Assembly (NCBI GenBank): GCA_000955785.1
Contig: JYOD01000021.1
Location: forward strand, 33,767 to 97,766
Direction: 5' to 3'
Length of the DNA stretch: 64,000 nt
Origin: Burkholderiaceae bacterium 16
GTDB taxonomy: Bacteria > Pseudomonadota > Gammaproteobacteria > Burkholderiales > Burkholderiaceae
Shown here: piece by piece, positions 61,577 through 64,000 of the stretch
Position numbering within the stretch: position 1 is the stretch's first letter
Layout: each line of letters opens with the position of its first letter
Position numbers and translations under genes: made by a program
Notes under the pieces: generated by a model
Database searches by the model: none
Seen by the model: only the letters and a program-made list of their open reading frames with translations
Told to the model about the DNA's origin: nothing

Positions 61577-62863
61577 TTACTGCTTTGCGGGTAGTTTGTT
61601 GGCGAGGATGATCAGTGCGGCGATGATCGGCAGCGTGGCCAGGATCAGCACGCCGAGGTGCAGGTTGCCGGTGGCCGTCTTAGCCCAACCGATGATGGCG
61701 GGACCCCAGAAGCCGCCCGACAGCCCGATCGTGTTGATCAGCGCGATGCCGCCAGCCGCCGCCGGGCCCTTGATGTATTCGGAGGGCATGGCCCAGAACA
61801 CCGTGTAGGCCATCCACAGGCCGCAGGTACCGAGCGTGAGCAGCACCAGCGATACGGCAAGATTGCCATCGACGAAGGTGGAAGCGGCGAGCAGCAATCC
61901 GGCGAGGGTTGCGGGCACGGCGGCGTGGAAGCGTCGTTCGCCCACACGGTCCGAGCGGCGGCCCATGTAGTACATGCCGAAGGCGGCTGCGATATACGGC
62001 AGGGCCGAGTACCAGCCAAGCTGCACGGTATCGTTGACGCCCTGGGCCTTGATGAAGGTCGGCAGCCAGAAGCTGATCGCGTAGATGGCGGCAATGATGC
62101 AGAAATAGGCCAGCGCCAGCACATAGACGCGCACGTCGCGGGCCACGGCCATGAAGGAATGGCTATGGGCGGTGGTGGCGCCGATCTCGTTGGCAACCAG
62201 GCGCTTTTCCTGATCCGTCAGCCAGGCCGCGTCGGCCGGGCGGTTCGGCACGAAGAACAGCGCGAGTACACCGAGCAGGATGCAGGGCAGGCCTTCGACC
62301 AGGAACATCCATTGCCAGCCGGCCAGGCCACCGGTGCCAGACAGCGCGGTAATCAGCCACGCGGAAACCGGACCGCCGACAATGCCGCCGATCGGGCCGG
62401 CAAGAAACACGATTGCAATGGCGCGGGCCATGCGCTGCGGGCCGTACCAGCAGGACAGGTAGTAGATCATGCCCGGGGCGAACCCGGCTTCGAAGATACC
62501 GAGCAGGAAGCGCATGCAGTAGAACATCGGCACGTTGCGCACGAACAGCATGCACGCCGACGTAATGCCCCACAGGATCAGGATGCGGCTGAAGGTCTTG
62601 CGTGCCCCGACGCGTGGCAGCATCAGGTTGCTCGGGATCTCGAACAGCACATAACCGATAAAGAAGATCCCGGCACCCACGCCATAGGCGGCATCGGAGA
62701 AGCCCAGGTCGCCTTGCATCTGGAGTTTCGCAAAGCCGATATTGACGCGATCCAGATAGGCGAACATGTAGCAGATCAGCAGGAACGGCAGTAGCCGCCA
62801 ATTGATCTTGCTGTAGAGGCTGTAAGTATTGTATGCAGCACTTTTGCTCGGGATCACCAGCAT
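61577..62863 (-). CDS. MFS transporter, anion:cation symporter (ACS) type
   Basis: The 428-residue transporter has 12 helices and ACS motifs: FLLICYMFAYLDRVNIGFAK in helix 1, IPSNLMLPRVGARKTFSRIL, and LLGIFEAGFAPGMIYYLSCW in helix 4. The ATG at 62863 follows GGAGA; a TTG four codons earlier is less likely. It lies 23 bases upstream of the creatininase gene and would import its substrate. Confidence 0.9.
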   Translation of the reverse strand: MLVIPSKSAAYNTYSLYSKINWRLLPFLLICYMFAYLDRVNIGFAKLQMQGDLGFSDAAYGVGAGIFFIGYVLFEIPSNLMLPRVGARKTFSRILILWGITSACMLFVRNVPMFYCMRFLLGIFEAGFAPGMIYYLSCWYGPQRMARAIAIVFLAGPIGGIVGGPVSAWLITALSGTGGLAGWQWMFLVEGLPCILLGVLALFFVPNRPADAAWLTDQEKRLVANEIGATTAHSHSFMAVARDVRVYVLALAYFCIIAAIYAISFWLPTFIKAQGVNDTVQLGWYSALPYIAAAFGMYYMGRRSDRVGERRFHAAVPATLAGLLLAASTFVDGNLAVSLVLLTLGTCGLWMAYTVFWAMPSEYIKGPAAAGGIALINTIGLSGGFWGPAIIGWAKTATGNLHLGVLILATLPIIAALIILANKLPAKQ

Positions 62864-62957
62864 GCCTGTCTCCAATGGCTTATGTGGGTACTGCCTTGAT
62901 GTAGCTGATAGTGGCAGCGAGGAGGGCTTTCACCAACAGCAACCATGTCCACACTTT

Positions 62958-62974
62958 GTTGCCTGCAGGGCAAC
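62958..62974. promoter_or_regulatory. Palindrome GTTGCC-TGCAG-GGCAAC, candidate LysR box
   Basis: Perfect six-base arms around a five-base centre, with the T-N11-A signature in its core. It lies between the divergent MFS and LysR genes, 47 bases before the LysR start. Confidence 0.55.
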
Positions 62975-63021
62975 GCATCGGGTAAGGTTGGGGCTTGATC
63001 CATAGTAGAAGCCCTCCCGAC

Positions 63022-63942
63022 ATGCGTGAAATCAATCAACAGCGGCTGCGATATTTCCGCGAAGTGCTTGAGCAGGGCACCATTCGCGGCGCGGCGGAGC
63101 GGCTCAATACCTCGCCGTCGGTGATTACGCGGCAGATCCGGCTGCTTGAAGACGAACTCGGCACAACGCTGTTCGAGCGCCAGGCACGTGGCGTCAAGCC
63201 GACCGAGGCGGCCGCCCACCTGCGCGAATTCTGGCTTGGCTACCGGTCACATCAGGAAAGGCTCGAAGATCAGCTGCATGCACTCAAGGGGCTGCAGCAG
63301 GGGCAGGTCCAGCTGGTGCTGAGCGAGGGCTATGTGGATGCGCTGGTCAACAAGGTGCTGGCGCCGTTCTGTGCCCAGTACCCGTTGCTCGATATCGGCA
63401 TGGAGATCCTTGGCGTGGATGAAGTGCTGGAGGCGGTAGCCGACAGCCGCGCGCACATCGGGCTCGCCTTCAATCCGCCGCCACATCCACGCATCGAGTA
63501 TCGGGCGAGTTCGTCTCAGCCGGTGGGGTTGCTGGTGCGCCGGGACCATCCGTTGGCATTGCGCGGCGGCGCGGCCAGCGTCAAGGACATGCTGTCGTGG
63601 CCGCTGGCCATGATGCCGGCGTCGTTCGGTGTCGGGCACGCGGCCAAGATGCTTGAGTTCGCCGAGAACATCAGGATCCGGCCAACGCTGGTCACCAATT
63701 CGCTAACGGCGCTCAAACAGTTTGTCGCCTATGAGAACTACATGACGCTGATCGGCGGCGAGTTCGCCGCGTATCGCGAAATCGCGGCCGGGACACTCAC
63801 CGTGGTGCCGATCGATCATCCGTTATTCAAGGGTACTCACGCGCGGCTGCTGGTGAAGGCCGGGCGACCATTGCCGGCAGCGGCGCGGAAGCTGCTCGAG
63901 CATGTCCTGCGCGACATGCCGATGTTTGCGCAGGGCAGCTAG
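63022..63942 (+). CDS. LysR-family transcriptional regulator
   Basis: The 306-residue protein starts [20 protein letters not shown]. The helix-turn-helix [20 protein letters not shown] and [20 protein letters not shown] follows. The effector domain runs from about residue 92. The ATG at 63022 was preferred to an in-frame upstream start. It is divergent from the MFS-creatininase-RidA unit and probably regulates it, perhaps through the palindrome at 62958-62974. Confidence 0.9.
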   Translation: MREINQQRLRYFREVLEQGTIRGAAERLNTSPSVITRQIRLLEDELGTTLFERQARGVKPTEAAAHLREFWLGYRSHQERLEDQLHALKGLQQGQVQLVLSEGYVDALVNKVLAPFCAQYPLLDIGMEILGVDEVLEAVADSRAHIGLAFNPPPHPRIEYRASSSQPVGLLVRRDHPLALRGGAASVKDMLSWPLAMMPASFGVGHAAKMLEFAENIRIRPTLVTNSLTALKQFVAYENYMTLIGGEFAAYREIAAGTLTVVPIDHPLFKGTHARLLVKAGRPLPAAARKLLEHVLRDMPMFAQGS

Positions 63943-63950
63943 CGAACGCG

Positions 63951-63988
63951 CCCCTCTCCCGCATTGCGGGAGAGGGGTTGGGGGAGAG
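63951..63988. repeat. REP-like palindrome
   Basis: Arms CCCCTCTCCCGC and GCGGGAGAGGGG around ATT, followed by TTGGGGGAGAG. Same family as the pair at 60146-60267. It lies nine bases after the LysR stop. Confidence 0.75.
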
Positions 63989-64000
63989 TCCCCAGCACGC

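Noticed and set aside
1..64000. tRNA, rRNA or CRISPR arrays
   Set aside because: No cloverleaf, rRNA core or regularly spaced direct-repeat array was noticed by eye. A covariance-model scan would be needed to exclude small RNAs.

Overview
The window looks like a high-GC betaproteobacterial replicon of the Burkholderiaceae, most like Cupriavidus or Ralstonia. The reasons are general: several Bug-type periplasmic binding proteins, many LysR and TetR regulators beside catabolic operons, hydantoinase A/B genes, a CoxLMS-type molybdenum hydroxylase, and the dispersed CCCCTCTCCC palindromes common in this group. The species is an inference; no 16S or other marker gene is present.

Layout. 1-4.1 kb is accessory and partly decayed DNA: a vapBC toxin-antitoxin pair, a short VOC protein, an unknown 124-residue protein, an H-NS-like gene broken by an internal deletion, and about 1.2 kb with only gene scraps. 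4.1-13.6 kb is a nine-gene minus-strand operon (binding protein, ABC ATPase, two permeases, two DAO-type flavoproteins, a 2Fe-2S subunit, a BFD-type flavoprotein, RidA) with a divergent LysR gene. It looks like uptake and oxidative deamination of an opine- or imino-acid-like compound. 13.6-19.8 kb holds hyuB, hyuA, a Bug protein and a divergent LysR gene. 20.0-37.3 kb is a CoA-thioester and molybdenum-hydroxylase catabolic region: MaoC, a ketopantoate-reductase-like protein, two enoyl-CoA hydratases, CoA ligase, thiolase, CoxG/S/L/M, XdhC and an aromatic-acid MFS transporter, with TetR and HxlR regulators. 37.4-43.9 kb is a complete RND efflux system with a TetR regulator and two matching operator-like repeats. 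44.0-45.7 kb is a scar: a broken MFS gene, an IS6-family element and a LysR tail, with no target duplication.

46.7-59.3 kb is the most interesting part. A LysR gene is divergent from an operon that begins with a small secreted protein made of 10-residue D-P-Y-T-D-G-A-R repeats. The operon continues with a class-1 bufferin-like precursor (DUF2282), DoxX, an alpha/beta hydrolase that has lost its nucleophile, a second six-cysteine bufferin-like precursor, a DUF692 (MNIO) enzyme, its DUF2063 partner, a Tat-exported Asp-nucleophile hydrolase and an acetamidase with a zinc-ribbon insert. It ends at a strong terminator. Further on are a periplasmic redoxin, a two-component system with a broken response regulator, a second repeat protein followed by Ohr, and a DsbA-like protein. 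Three promoters (before repeat protein 1, the redoxin and repeat protein 2) share one architecture with identical spacing of TGTATC/GATAC elements and a TTAAAT-like box, so these units probably form one regulon. My reading is a metal or thiol-oxidant defence built around modified cysteine-rich peptides and a new repeat-protein family.

60.3-63.9 kb is a small catabolic unit: RidA, creatininase-family amidohydrolase, MFS permease and a divergent LysR gene.

Eight or nine genes carry frameshifts or stops. Most are single-base indels, which may be sequencing errors, but the response regulator, the H-NS remnant and the IS scar look like real decay.
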